A DNA stretch of 64,000 bases from Haladaptatus sp. DJG-WS-42 (GTDB taxonomy: Archaea; Halobacteriota; Halobacteria; Halobacteriales; Halococcaceae). The DNA lies in the NCBI RefSeq assembly GCF_037198285.1, contig NZ_CP147243.1, positions 1,178,001 through 1,242,000 of the forward strand, read 5' to 3'. Both the position numbers and the translations under genes were made by a program. Positions 18,270 to 27,100 of this stretch are shown piece by piece. Under the pieces are notes generated by a model, which did no database searches, was not told where the DNA came from, and worked only from the letters and a program-made list of their open reading frames with translations. The stretch's first letter is position 1. Each line of letters starts with the position of its first letter.

Positions 18270-18508
18270 TGAGCGAGGACGTCACGGCAAACGGTGGGCT
18301 CCTCGCCACCGTCCGAAACCACGTCCAGAACCACCGCGACGGGATGGTCGTTGACCTCGCGTTCGCGCTGTGCTGGGTCACCGGCGTGACCATCCTATTC
18401 GACGTGCTGCAGGGTCCGGAGTGGGCCTATCAGTTGTGCCTGCTCTCCGGCGTGATTGCCTACTTCGGCTTTTTCGCCTCGCTCTCGGTCGCAAAACAGA
18501 AGCAGTAA
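18269..18508 (+). CDS. Small membrane protein at the end of the acetate operon
   Basis: 79 residues. A polar N-terminus (about 25 residues) is followed by helices VVDLAFALCWVTGVTILFDV and LCLLSGVIAYFGFFASLSV and a KQKQ tail. The ATG overlaps the UspA stop (TGATG). I do not recognise a function; tight coupling suggests an accessory role for the symporter/Usp unit. A run of five T follows 16 bp after the stop. Confidence 0.65.
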   Translation: MSEDVTANGGLLATVRNHVQNHRDGMVVDLAFALCWVTGVTILFDVLQGPEWAYQLCLLSGVIAYFGFFASLSVAKQKQ

Positions 18509-18523
18509 CCACCACACTCTCGC

Positions 18524-18528
18524 TTTTT
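18524..18528 (+). terminator. T-run at the end of the acetate operon
   Basis: TTTTT 16 bp after the last stop codon, the simple T-tract type of archaeal terminator. Confidence 0.35.
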
Positions 18529-18611
18529 CGGCCGCATTCTCCACTGGAACCGAAGGGGTTTGCTGGCAGGTTCCCCAGACCGCTTAACCGCTCGCCGGAC
18601 CAGATGTGGGT

Positions 18612-19322
18612 ATGCAAGTCGCACTGTTGACCGTTGGCGACGAACTCCTCGCCGGCGACATCGACAACACGAACGCCTCGTGGCTGGCCCGCCAGTTGGG
18701 CGAACGAGGCGTCTCAGTCGTGCGGATTCTCGTCGTCCCGGACGACGAAGACGTGATTGCTTCGCAGATTCGCGAGTACAGCGACGCCTTCGACGCCGTC
18801 ATCGTGACCGGCGGCCTCGGCGGAACGCCTGACGACGTGACGATGGCGAGTCTCGCCCGCGCGTTCGGCCGCGACCTTGAAGTGAACGACGACGCCCTAG
18901 CCGCCGTTGAAGCGCGTCTCGCGGCGATAGCCGACAAATATCCTGACTTGGATATCGATGCGAGCGCAGAGGCGTCGATACCGGCCGGTTCGCGGGTGCT
19001 CGTAAACGACGCCGGACTCTCACCCGGGTGTGTCGTCAAAAACGTCTACGCCGTCCCCGGCATCCCCGCTGAGATGAAAGCCATGTTCGAACAGGTCGCA
19101 GCCGAGTTTTCAGGAGAAATGCAGACGCGGACGCTCTACACGCCAACACCGGAAGGACAGTTGCTCACGGTGCTGGCTGCGGTCAGAGACAAATTTGGGG
19201 TCGCAGTTGGGTGTTATCCGAACCGCAACGAAGGCCAAAATCGGCTGAAGCTCAGGGGAACGGACGAAGACGCGCTCGACGCGGCGGCGGCGTGGTTGCG
19301 CGAAGAAATCGAGACGGCCTGA
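18612..19322 (+). CDS. CinA-like molybdopterin-binding-fold protein
   Basis: 236 residues matching the N-terminal (COG1058) half of CinA: VALLTVGDELLAGDIDNTNA, GVSVVRILVVPDD, AVIVTGGLGGTPDDVT and VKNVYAVPGIPAEMKAMFE. Relatives hydrolyse ADP-ribose or act on nicotinamide mononucleotide; the C-terminal NMN deamidase domain of bacterial CinA is absent, as is common in archaea. ATG 18612 is chosen over GTG 18606. The gene abuts the convergent protease gene with no spacer. Confidence 0.85.
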   Translation: MQVALLTVGDELLAGDIDNTNASWLARQLGERGVSVVRILVVPDDEDVIASQIREYSDAFDAVIVTGGLGGTPDDVTMASLARAFGRDLEVNDDALAAVEARLAAIADKYPDLDIDASAEASIPAGSRVLVNDAGLSPGCVVKNVYAVPGIPAEMKAMFEQVAAEFSGEMQTRTLYTPTPEGQLLTVLAAVRDKFGVAVGCYPNRNEGQNRLKLRGTDEDALDAAAAWLREEIETA

Positions 19323-20522
19323 TTACTGGGAGGGGTCGTCGAACATCTGCGACGGTGGGTTGCCCGCAGACCGGCCGGGACTCACCTGCGTTGGCCCGCT
19401 CGACTGGATGATGTCGAAGGCAGTCATGAGGTCGGTCCGCGAGATGAGGCCGTGGAACGTGCCCACCTCGTCAACGACGAGCAGGCGGCCGATGCCGTGT
19501 TGTTGCATCATCTGGAGGGCGTCTAAGGCGTTGCTTTCGGGCGAAATCGTGTGGAGGTCGTCGCTCATCACATCGGACACCGTGTAGGCGTCGCGTTCGA
19601 CTTCCTTCACTTCGCGGGCATCAGAGAGCGTGACCATGCCGACGAGGTCGCCGTTTCGCATGACGGGGTAGCCCGTGTGGCGTTCTTCGAACATCCGCCG
19701 GAGCAGTTCCGTGACAGAGTTGTCTGGACTCACCGAATCGACGCGATTTTTCGGCGTCATGATGTCGCTCACGCGGACGCCCTCGAAGGCGGCCTTCATC
19801 GTCATCTGCTGGCTCTCTGAGGACGCGCCGATGTAGATGAAAAACGCGATGGCGACCATGAAGATGCCACCGCCACCAAAGAGGCCAATCAGGGCGAGGA
19901 AGATGGCGAACGCCTTACCCACCTCGGCGGCGATGCGGGTGGCTTGGGCGTAGGGGCGATTGCGCGCGAGGAGGGCACGGAGGACGCGCCCGCCGTCCAT
20001 CGGAAAGCCCGGCAAGAGGTTGAACGCCGCGAGCGCGAAATTGGTGAGTGCGAGGTAGCCAACGACGAACTTAACAGGGTCGCTGAAGCCGGGGATGAGG
20101 GTGAGAACGAGATAGAATATGACGCCCTGTGCGATGCTGACGATAGGGCCGGCAATCGCAATGAGGAGTTCTTGTTTCCAGTCCTCCGGCATCTCGGTGA
20201 GTTGGGCAACCCCGCCGAGCAACCAGAGTTTGATAGACTCGATGGGGTACCCAAACCGCATGGAGACGAGCGAGTGGCCGAGTTCGTGGAGGACGACGCC
20301 GACGAACAGGCCAATAGCGCTCACCGCGCCGAGAATCCACGGCAGCTGCGGTCCGTCGAGGTTTGCGGGGTCGATGGCCGTCCCCCAAAGGCTGTTCAGC
20401 GTCCCTGTCCACAGTCCGACCTGCGTCCCGATGAGCCACGCGAACACCGGAAGTACCAGCAGGAATGTCAGGTCGAGTTTGATCGGAATGCCAAACAGCC
20501 GCCCGATCTGAAAACTTCGCAT
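19323..20522 (-). CDS. Site-2 protease-type metalloprotease with two CBS domains
   Basis: 399 residues. Membrane part 1-230 carries the zinc motif VLHELGH (His79, Glu80, His83) and the second motif FNLLPGFPMDGGRVL (Asp176), the S2P/M50 hallmark for cleavage within the membrane. Two CBS domains follow (about 250-370: VSDIMTPKNRVDSV, then VSDVMSDDLHTI) that probably bind adenine nucleotides and gate activity. The Ser/Pro-rich tail is short. ATG 20522 is chosen because a TTAA TATA box lies 26-29 bp upstream; the frame extends further but without homology. The substrate is unknown. Confidence 0.88.
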   Translation of the reverse strand: MRSFQIGRLFGIPIKLDLTFLLVLPVFAWLIGTQVGLWTGTLNSLWGTAIDPANLDGPQLPWILGAVSAIGLFVGVVLHELGHSLVSMRFGYPIESIKLWLLGGVAQLTEMPEDWKQELLIAIAGPIVSIAQGVIFYLVLTLIPGFSDPVKFVVGYLALTNFALAAFNLLPGFPMDGGRVLRALLARNRPYAQATRIAAEVGKAFAIFLALIGLFGGGGIFMVAIAFFIYIGASSESQQMTMKAAFEGVRVSDIMTPKNRVDSVSPDNSVTELLRRMFEERHTGYPVMRNGDLVGMVTLSDAREVKEVERDAYTVSDVMSDDLHTISPESNALDALQMMQQHGIGRLLVVDEVGTFHGLISRTDLMTAFDIIQSSGPTQVSPGRSAGNPPSQMFDDPSQ

Positions 20523-20547
20523 GGCAGGGAGTAAGTGTGCAAGCCCC

Positions 20548-20580
20548 TTAAGAGCGCGTGCGGTGTGACCAATTCTTATC
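20548..20580. promoter_or_regulatory. Divergent promoter pair for protease and cupin genes
   Basis: On the minus strand CTTAA centred at about 20550 is 28 bp from the protease ATG (20522). On the plus strand TTCTTATC at 20573-20580 is 25-32 bp before the cupin ATG (20605). Both transcripts would be leaderless. Confidence 0.45.
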
Positions 20581-20604
20581 TCGCAGGCGCGGGTAGAGAG
20601 GGAT

Positions 20605-20979
20605 ATGACAGCCCACCCATCGCCACTCGTCCGCCGCGCCGAAGACATCACCTACGAACCTGTCGGAGCCGCAGACGGAATGGCAAAAGGCGTCCTCATC
20701 AGCGAGGCGGAGGGTGCGCCGCACTTCGCCATCCGCCGGTTCACGCTCGACCCCGGCGCGAGCGTCCCGAAACACACGAACGAGGTCGAACACGAGCAGT
20801 ACGTCTTAGCAGGCGAGTACGTCGTTGGCATCGGTGACGAGGAGTACACCGTCGCTGCGGGCGATTCGCTGTTGATTCCGGCCGGAACGGTTCACTGGTA
20901 CAGAAACGAGGGCGACGAACCGGGGGCGTTCCTCTGTGCGGTGCCAAACGGCGACGACACCATCTCCCTCACCGAGTAG
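20605..20979 (+). CDS. Single-domain cupin protein
   Basis: 124 residues. Cupin motif 1 (PGASVPKHTNEVEHEQYVLAG) supplies likely metal ligands His, His and Glu; motif 2 is GDSLLIPAGTVHWYRNEG with a further His. Small cupins of this type bind a metal and act as isomerases, dioxygenases or ligand sensors; nothing here tells which. The gene stands alone between a divergent protease and the helicase gene 38 bp downstream. Confidence 0.8.
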   Translation: MTAHPSPLVRRAEDITYEPVGAADGMAKGVLISEAEGAPHFAIRRFTLDPGASVPKHTNEVEHEQYVLAGEYVVGIGDEEYTVAAGDSLLIPAGTVHWYRNEGDEPGAFLCAVPNGDDTISLTE

Positions 20980-21017
20980 CGAGTGACTGAAGTACCCGGG
21001 CCTGCGTACATTCGACC

Positions 21018-23072
21018 GTGTCACAGCAGCTCGCCCGGGTCGACACGCTGTTCCTCCACGAGATTGGCGACTACTATCTCGTCTCCGTCATACGCGACGG
21101 CGAGCGGGTGTTTCGCGCCCGACTCGAACTCAAGGAGACGAATGCAGGCCCCAGACCCGCCCGCTTTCGGGTGATTCGCAACTCCAGCGAAGAGCCACGC
21201 AGCCCCGACCAGTTCGTTGAAATCGCCCGGCGAGCCACACGTATTCGCATCTCTGAGCAGTCCTCACCGCACGCCGTCTCGGAGCTGACGGAGATGCTCG
21301 ACGGCTACCAACTCGACGCCAAACGGGTTCGCACCTGCCGCATCTGCGCCGGTGAGGGACGCTATTCGCCGCTCACGAGCGAGACGGCCATCGAAACCGA
21401 CCGCGAGCACATCTGTCCAGAGTGTGCGAAACGCGAGCTAGAGCGCGAACTCTCCTTCCAAGGCGAGCTGACCGCGACGGCCGTTGACCGCCTCGAAGAA
21501 CTCCTCCTCTCAGTACAGAACTTAGAGCGGATCACGAATCTCCTGAAGGGGAACTTAGACCCCGACCTCACTAAATTCGACGAGATTTCGGCCACTGTCG
21601 AGGACGTAAATCCGGTCAAAACAGCGTCGCTCAAGCTGCATCCGGGCATCAAGAACCTGCTCACAGACCGGTTCGAAACGCTGCTACCAGTGCAAAGTCT
21701 GTCGGTGAAAAACGGCCTGCTCGACGGCAACGACCAACTCGTCGTGAGCGCAACTGCGACAGGAAAGACGCTCATCGGCGAGATGGCGGGCATCAACAAC
21801 CACCTCAACAACAAGGGGAAGCTACTGTTTCTCGTCCCCCTCGTTGCCCTTGCAAACCAGAAACACGAGGACTTCAAGAAGCGCTACGGCCACCTCGGGA
21901 AGGTCACGATTCGCGTTGGCGCGAGCAGGGTGCAGGATAATGGTAATCGCTTCGACCCGAACGCGGACGTCATCGTCGGCACCTACGAAGGCATCGACCA
22001 CGCGCTGCGGACGGGCAAGGACTTGGGCGACATCGGGACGGTTGTCATCGACGAAGTCCACATGCTAGAAGACGAAGGTCGGGGCCACCGCCTCGATGGC
22101 CTCATCTCCCGGCTGAAGTACTACTGCGACCAGCGCGCAAAACGCAAAAAGTCGTACGGAGGCGCGCAGTGGATTTACCTGTCTGCGACCGTCGGGAATC
22201 CGAAGTGGCTCGCTAAACGCTTGCGGGCGACGCTCATCGAGTTCGAAGAGCGGCCGGTTCCCATCGAGCGCCACGTCACGTTCGCGTCGGGGGCTGAAAA
22301 GCCGCGCATCGAGAACAAACTGGTGCGCCGAGCGTTCGACACCAAATCCTCGAAAGGCTATCGCGGGCAGACGATTATCTTCACCAACTCGCGGCGACGC
22401 TGTCACGAGATTACGCGGAAACTGGAATACAACGCCGCGCCGTACCACGCGGGACTCGACTACAAGCGCCGCAAGAAGGTCGAAAAGCTGTTCGCAGAGC
22501 AGGAGTTGGCCGCCGTGGTCACGACCGCGGCGCTTGCGGCGGGGGTTGACTTCCCGGCCTCGCAGGTTATCTTCGACTCGCTCGCCATGGGCATCGAGTG
22601 GCTCTCAGTACAGGAGTTCCACCAGATGCTCGGCCGTGCCGGCCGACCGGATTACCACGACAAGGGCGTGGTGTACCTGCTCGTCGAACCGGATGGCTCC
22701 TACCACGGCAGCATGGAACGCTCCGAGGACGAAGTCGCCTTCACACTCTTGAAAGACGAGATGGAACCCGTCGAAACACCGTACGACGAGGATGCGGCCG
22801 TCGAGGAGACGCTTGCGAACCTCGTCGTCGCCGGGAAGGGAGCAAAGCGGCTGAACGACCGCATGCTCGGCGACATTCCAACGAAACACGCGATTGGCAA
22901 ACTGTTGCAGTATAAGTTCATCGACGGGTTCGAACCGACACCCCTCGGGCGGGCGGTGGCGCGTCACTTCCTCTCGCCGGACGAGGCGTTCATCATGTTA
23001 GATGGGATCAGAAAGGGCCTCAATCCGTCAGCAATCGTGGCGAACATCGAGTTGCGCGACCCGGAATCCTGA
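21018..23072 (+). CDS. Ski2/Hel308-like DEAD-box helicase with N-terminal zinc finger
   Basis: 684 residues from GTG 21018. Residues 1-100 are a haloarchaeal N-terminal domain (I associate it with the DUF5814 label). A C4 zinc motif spans about 107-137 (CRICAGEG ... CPEC). The helicase core has Walker A SATATGKTLIGE (about 244-255), DEVHM (about 344), YLSATVG, FTNSRRRCHEI and QMLGRAGRPDY (about 536-546). A helical C-terminus follows. It should unwind nucleic acid in an ATP-dependent manner; DNA or RNA specificity is not evident. Five T follow 11 bp after the stop. Confidence 0.88.
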   Translation: MSQQLARVDTLFLHEIGDYYLVSVIRDGERVFRARLELKETNAGPRPARFRVIRNSSEEPRSPDQFVEIARRATRIRISEQSSPHAVSELTEMLDGYQLDAKRVRTCRICAGEGRYSPLTSETAIETDREHICPECAKRELERELSFQGELTATAVDRLEELLLSVQNLERITNLLKGNLDPDLTKFDEISATVEDVNPVKTASLKLHPGIKNLLTDRFETLLPVQSLSVKNGLLDGNDQLVVSATATGKTLIGEMAGINNHLNNKGKLLFLVPLVALANQKHEDFKKRYGHLGKVTIRVGASRVQDNGNRFDPNADVIVGTYEGIDHALRTGKDLGDIGTVVIDEVHMLEDEGRGHRLDGLISRLKYYCDQRAKRKKSYGGAQWIYLSATVGNPKWLAKRLRATLIEFEERPVPIERHVTFASGAEKPRIENKLVRRAFDTKSSKGYRGQTIIFTNSRRRCHEITRKLEYNAAPYHAGLDYKRRKKVEKLFAEQELAAVVTTAALAAGVDFPASQVIFDSLAMGIEWLSVQEFHQMLGRAGRPDYHDKGVVYLLVEPDGSYHGSMERSEDEVAFTLLKDEMEPVETPYDEDAAVEETLANLVVAGKGAKRLNDRMLGDIPTKHAIGKLLQYKFIDGFEPTPLGRAVARHFLSPDEAFIMLDGIRKGLNPSAIVANIELRDPES

Positions 23073-23083
23073 CGACCGCACTC

Positions 23084-23088
23084 TTTTT
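23084..23088 (+). terminator. T-run after the helicase gene
   Basis: TTTTT 11 bp after the stop codon, before the next start at 23113. Confidence 0.3.
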
Positions 23089-23112
23089 CCCAATTGCACA
23101 TGACATAGGGGT

Positions 23113-24924
23113 GTGGTACTTTCAGCGTTGACACCGGAAGCCATGGTGGTTTTTGCCATCATCCTCGTCGCACTCGTTCTGTTTGCGACCGAGCCCGTTC
23201 CCGTCGACATCACCGCAATCGGCATCATGGTCGCGCTGATGGTACTTGGGCCGGTGACTGGCATCACCCCAGAAGACGGGCTTTCCGGCTTTGCGAGCCC
23301 CGCAACCGTGACCGTCCTTGCGATGTTCATTCTGAGTTACGGCATCCAGCAAACCGGCGTCATCCAGATGCTCGGGGCGTGGATTGGGGGGTACACCCGC
23401 GAGAGCGAGAGCCGACAACTGTTCGCGACGGTCGGCATCGTCGGCCCGATTTCGGGGTTCATCAACAACACTGCGGCCGTGGCGATTCTCCTCCCGATGG
23501 TGACGGATTTAGCGCACAAAGGGCGCACCTCGCCGTCGAAACTCCTGATTCCGCTCTCGTATGCCTCGATGTTCGGCGGGATGTTGACCCTGATTGGGAC
23601 GTCGACGAGCATCCTCGCCTCAGACCTGTCTGCGCGACTGCTCGACCGGCCGTTTACGATGTTCGAGTTCACGCAACTGGGGGCAATTGTGACCGTGGTT
23701 GGCGTACTCTACTTGCTCACCATCGGGCGATTTCTGCTCCCAGAGCGCATCAAACCGGAAGAAGACCTCACCGAAGAGTACGAGATGGCCGAGTACCTGA
23801 CCGAAGTGGTCGTCCGGGAGGACTCACCAATCGTCGGCCAGACGGTGCAAGAAGCGCTCAAAGAGACCGACTTCGACGTTGACTTGATTCAGCTAATTCG
23901 CAACGACGCCGTCTTCTTAGAACCGCTCGGCCCGAAGATGATTCAGGCGGGAGATATTTTCGCGGTGCGTACCGACCGCCGGACGCTCGTCCAACTGATT
24001 GACGCAGAAGGGTTAGACCTCCTCCCAGAGATCAAAGTCACCGACGAGGAACTTGAGAAAATCGGCGAAGGGCGCAACCTCATCGAAGTCGTCATCGCGC
24101 CCTCGTCTGCGCTCGTCGGCGAGTCGCTCTCGACGGCGAACTTCCGCCAGCGCTACGACGCCACCGTGCTCGCCGTGCGACGTGGTGGCGAGGTCATTCG
24201 CCAGCGCATGGACAACTCGCCGCTGCGCGTGGGTGACACGCTGCTCGTGCAGGCGACCGCCGAGAGCATCAACCGTCTCAGTCGGAATCGAAACTTCATC
24301 ATCGCCCAGGAGGTCGAGCGGCCTGACTACCGCGAGTCGAAGATTCCGATAGCTGTGGGTATTGTGACCGGCGTCGTCGCGCTCGCCGCCCTCGGCGTGG
24401 TTCCCATCGTCGTTTCGGCACTCGGCGGGGCGATTGCGATGGTCGCAACCGGCTGTCTCCGCCCGCCCGAGGTGTACGAAGCGGTGCAGTGGGACGTCAT
24501 CTTCCTGCTTGCGGGCGTGATTCCACTCGGCATCGCCATGGAACGTACCGGCGCGGCGAAGCTGCTCGCAGACCTCATCGTGATGTCCGCAGACGTGCTG
24601 CCCGCGATTGGCGTGCTTGCGGTGTTCTACATCGGGACGGCGTTGCTGACGAACATTATCAGTAACAACGCGAGCGTCGTGCTCATGATTCCGGTTGCGA
24701 TTCAGGCCGCAGGCGACCTCGACGCGAACGCCTTTTCGTTCGTGCTCGCGGTGACGTTCGCCGCCTCGACGGCGTTCATGACGCCCGTTGGGTATCAAAC
24801 GAACCTGTTCGTCTACGGGCCGGGCGGCTACAAGTTCATGGACTACGTGAAAATCGGGACGCCCCTCCAACTCGTGTTCGCGGTCGTGACGACGGTGGGC
24901 ATCTACATGATTTGGGGCGTGTGA
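23113..24924 (+). CDS. SLC13/DASS-type anion transporter with two RCK-C (TrkA-C) domains
   Basis: 603 residues. Two membrane halves (about 1-205 and 405-600) enclose a soluble middle with two TrkA-C domains (about 220-300, VVREDSPIVGQTVQEALK; and 320-400, VVIAPSSALVGESLSTANF). Each half has the family's Asn-rich hairpin: GFINNTAAVAILLPM and TNIISNNASVVLMIPV, which form the sodium and carboxylate sites in related transporters. Relatives move sulfate or dicarboxylates with sodium. GTG 23113 is chosen since the first helix starts straight after it. A tRNA gene follows 66 bp downstream. Confidence 0.88.
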   Translation: MVLSALTPEAMVVFAIILVALVLFATEPVPVDITAIGIMVALMVLGPVTGITPEDGLSGFASPATVTVLAMFILSYGIQQTGVIQMLGAWIGGYTRESESRQLFATVGIVGPISGFINNTAAVAILLPMVTDLAHKGRTSPSKLLIPLSYASMFGGMLTLIGTSTSILASDLSARLLDRPFTMFEFTQLGAIVTVVGVLYLLTIGRFLLPERIKPEEDLTEEYEMAEYLTEVVVREDSPIVGQTVQEALKETDFDVDLIQLIRNDAVFLEPLGPKMIQAGDIFAVRTDRRTLVQLIDAEGLDLLPEIKVTDEELEKIGEGRNLIEVVIAPSSALVGESLSTANFRQRYDATVLAVRRGGEVIRQRMDNSPLRVGDTLLVQATAESINRLSRNRNFIIAQEVERPDYRESKIPIAVGIVTGVVALAALGVVPIVVSALGGAIAMVATGCLRPPEVYEAVQWDVIFLLAGVIPLGIAMERTGAAKLLADLIVMSADVLPAIGVLAVFYIGTALLTNIISNNASVVLMIPVAIQAAGDLDANAFSFVLAVTFAASTAFMTPVGYQTNLFVYGPGGYKFMDYVKIGTPLQLVFAVVTTVGIYMIWGV

Positions 24925-24957
24925 ACCACCCGCTAATCGCCCGACGCATAACGAAAC

Positions 24958-24964
24958 CCTTTAC
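24958..24964 (+). promoter_or_regulatory. TATA box of tRNA-Pro
   Basis: CTTTACA lies 27-33 bp upstream of G1 of the tRNA, the expected archaeal spacing. Confidence 0.5.
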
Positions 24965-24990
24965 AACTGCTGCCGATAAGCCTGTATTGC

Positions 24991-25063
24991 GGGACCATGG
25001 GGTAGCTTGGTATCCTTCAGCGTTTGGGACGCTGTGACCCTGGTTCAAATCCGGGTGGTCCCA
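24991..25063 (+). tRNA. tRNA-Pro (anticodon TGG)
   Basis: Acceptor GGGACCA pairs fully with TGGTCCC, discriminator A at 25063; D stem GGGT/ATCC; anticodon stem CAGCG/CGCTG with loop TTTGGGA, anticodon TGG at 25025-25027; T stem CCTGG/CCGGG (one T-G) around TTCAAAT. No intron and no encoded CCA. Confidence 0.95.
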
Positions 25064-25068
25064 TAATT

Positions 25069-25096
25069 CTCTCGCGAGCAAATTGGCGAGCGAGAG
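25069..25096 (+). terminator. Hairpin directly after tRNA-Pro
   Basis: CTCTCGC and GCGAGAG pair over a 14-base loop beginning six bases after the tRNA. It could act in termination or 3' processing; no strong T-run follows. Confidence 0.35.
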
Positions 25097-25140
25097 CCTT
25101 CTGATGAGCCGCGGATTTGAAGCAGAGAGCGAGAGCGAGC

Positions 25141-25162
25141 GACCGTGGTTCAAATCCGGGTG
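25141..25162 (+). repeat. Displaced copy of the tRNA-Pro T-arm
   Basis: 22 bp match tRNA positions 25036-25057 with one mismatch, in direct orientation 105 bp downstream; beyond it GAACTCCA loosely resembles the tRNA end GTCCCA. It is preceded by a GAGAGCGAG-rich tract. The arrangement repeats that seen after tRNA-His. Confidence 0.75.
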
Positions 25163-25215
25163 AACTCCAACCCTATCACCACAAAACTTCTACACATTGA
25201 ATCGAGAGAAGCCGT

Positions 25216-26295
25216 ATGACGACAGCGATGGGTGACAATTCTGCGGAAGTCTCGGAAACTGCGGTGCGTGGGATGGTGCATGCGCTAAAGCCAAACTGGG
25301 AGGTTGTGTCGGTCGAGCGCAGCGCTCACGGCACTGATTTTGTCGCGAAACTCGCTGTGAAAACACCAGCAGAACGCCGGTCGGTCGTGCTCAAGGCAAC
25401 AACGGCGGATTTCGTCGCGCCCGTCATCGCGAGGGCGGAACCGCGGTTGCTCGCACTGATGGGGCGCGAAACGACCATCCCTGTTCCGACAGTGTTTGGC
25501 TACTGTGATTACCACGAGACGTACCCCACGCCGTTTTATCTGATGGAGTACGTCGAAGGGGAGAACGACGAAGGACGGGCAGCAGACCTGTCGTTCGACG
25601 TACGCCAGACGGTTTTGCGAGAGGCAGGAGAGAATCTCGCACAACTCCACGAACTCGGGCCGCTCGACGGTGCGGGAAAGGTTGGAGTCCAGGACGGGGA
25701 GCTGGCCGTTCTGGACACGGACGACCAGCCGCGCTACGACGATTTTCGAGATAAAGTGCTGGCCGAGAGTGAGGAAACGCTCGACAGTCTGACCGAGGGC
25801 GGCTTTTTCCCGGATCTCGCAGAGCAGCCGACGCGCTTTGCAGACCTCGTGCCCGGGCTCAGAGCGCATCTCCGAGAGGCGATTCAGGAGATGTCGCCAC
25901 CCGAGCAACCGACCTACTGTCACTGGGATTATCGCTTCGGGAATCTGCTCATCGACACGGAGACGGGCGAGACGAAGGCCGTCCTCGACTGGGCAAACCT
26001 CTCGGCGGCTGAACCCGCGTACAACCTCGCACAAACGGAGTTCTATCTGTTGAGCCCGGAGACAGATGGCGCGAAACGGACGGACACCCACCGGGAGACG
26101 TTCAGAACCGCCTACGCCGAGGCGCGCGATGGGTGGGAGTTCGACGAGGCACTCCGCGCGCGGATGGAGGTGTACCGCCTCACCACTCGGTTGGGCGCGA
26201 TGGCCTGTCTTCCGCTCTGGTATCAGGATGCGTCGAGTGAGGAGCGCGACCAGCGGGCCACAGAGCACCGGGCGTTCGTCGAGCAGTATCTCTGA
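25216..26295 (+). CDS. APH-family phosphotransferase (small-molecule kinase)
   Basis: 359 residues with a protein-kinase-like fold. The catalytic loop is CHWDYRFGNLLID (about 234-246) with the His-x-Asp...Asn pattern, followed by the metal-binding VLDWANLSAAEP (about 256). The hinge LMEYVEGE and substrate-side helices match the aminoglycoside phosphotransferase/choline kinase group. Many archaeal members are of unknown substrate, and drug resistance should not be assumed. It starts at ATG 25216 after the tRNA region and is followed by a small membrane gene. Confidence 0.82.
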   Translation: MTTAMGDNSAEVSETAVRGMVHALKPNWEVVSVERSAHGTDFVAKLAVKTPAERRSVVLKATTADFVAPVIARAEPRLLALMGRETTIPVPTVFGYCDYHETYPTPFYLMEYVEGENDEGRAADLSFDVRQTVLREAGENLAQLHELGPLDGAGKVGVQDGELAVLDTDDQPRYDDFRDKVLAESEETLDSLTEGGFFPDLAEQPTRFADLVPGLRAHLREAIQEMSPPEQPTYCHWDYRFGNLLIDTETGETKAVLDWANLSAAEPAYNLAQTEFYLLSPETDGAKRTDTHRETFRTAYAEARDGWEFDEALRARMEVYRLTTRLGAMACLPLWYQDASSEERDQRATEHRAFVEQYL

Positions 26296-26363
26296 ACAGG
26301 AGAGGTCGGTCGTCCTCTGCGAAATTACTGCATACTTATTCTGAGAGAGAGGGAACTCAACCT

Positions 26364-26570
26364 ATGACAGACCCAGACCTTCTCATTCGACTCGATGTGC
26401 TCATCTCGCTGGTCGCCATTCTCGTGGTGTTGGTCACTGTCACGATGCTGTTCGTGGTGAACTTCTACGTCTGGGTGCTGACAGTGGTGTTCGTCGCTGG
26501 CATTGGCTACTATACGCTCAAATCATACAGAGTCGGGCTTGAGACGGGTGGGCGTGCGAGTCAGTCCTGA
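26364..26570 (+). CDS. Small two-helix membrane protein
   Basis: 68 residues: helices VLISLVAILVVLVTVTMLFV and FYVWVLTVVFVAGIGYYTL, then a Gly/Ser/Arg tail. A CTTATT TATA-like box near 26335 lies about 27 bp before the ATG. The 3' end overlaps the convergent acetyltransferase gene by 10 bp. Family not recognised. Confidence 0.6.
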   Translation: MTDPDLLIRLDVLISLVAILVVLVTVTMLFVVNFYVWVLTVVFVAGIGYYTLKSYRVGLETGGRASQS

Positions 26571-27097
26571 GCCGCTCGCCATTCGTCTTCGAGCACCCCG
26601 TACACCAGTAAATCGACGTACTCGTGGTCGATGAAGCCGCCGTCGCGGAGCAGGCCTTCCTGCTGGAAACCGAGTTTTTCGAGCACGCGTTTCGACCCCT
26701 CGTTGAACTCGTAGACGTAGGCGATGAGTTTGTGCAAGCGACGGTGGCCAAACCCGTAGTCGGTGAGAAGCGAGACGGCCTCGGTGGCGTAGCCGTTGCC
26801 CCAGTGGTCGGGCGCAATCCAGTAGCCGAGTTGGCCGGAGCCGTGGACTCTGTCGAAGTTGCTGAGGCTAATGAAGCCAACCGGGTCACCGTCCGTGCAG
26901 ATGAGGAGCCGAACATCGTCGCCGTCGCTCCACGACTCGTACCACTGTTCTTCCTGTAACTCGTTTACGGGTTCGGCTTTGGCGAGCGAGTGCCAGACTG
27001 CGGGGTCGTTCGCGTGTTGTTGGATGAAATAGAGGTCTGCGCGCGAGACGGTGTGCAACGAGACGGTGTCACCGGAGAGAAAGGCAGGGCCGGGCAT
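26561..27097 (-). CDS. GNAT acetyltransferase (RimJ/RimL type)
   Basis: 178 residues from ATG 27097 (a TTG lies one codon upstream). N-terminal SLHTVSRADLYFIQQHANDP, the middle FISLSNFDRVHGSGQLGYWI and the acetyl-CoA loop HWGNGYATEAVSLL fit the N-terminal/protein acetyltransferase group of GNATs; the end RVLEKLGFQQEGLLRDG is characteristic. It probably acetylates protein N-termini or small amines. Its promoter TATA (27128-27136) is framed by a 9-bp inverted repeat. Confidence 0.85.
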   Translation of the reverse strand: MPGPAFLSGDTVSLHTVSRADLYFIQQHANDPAVWHSLAKAEPVNELQEEQWYESWSDGDDVRLLICTDGDPVGFISLSNFDRVHGSGQLGYWIAPDHWGNGYATEAVSLLTDYGFGHRRLHKLIAYVYEFNEGSKRVLEKLGFQQEGLLRDGGFIDHEYVDLLVYGVLEDEWRAAQD

Positions 27098-27100
27098 CAA

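Noticed and set aside
25216-26295. Antibiotic resistance phosphotransferase
   Set aside because: The APH fold is shared by many metabolic kinases; no resistance context is present.
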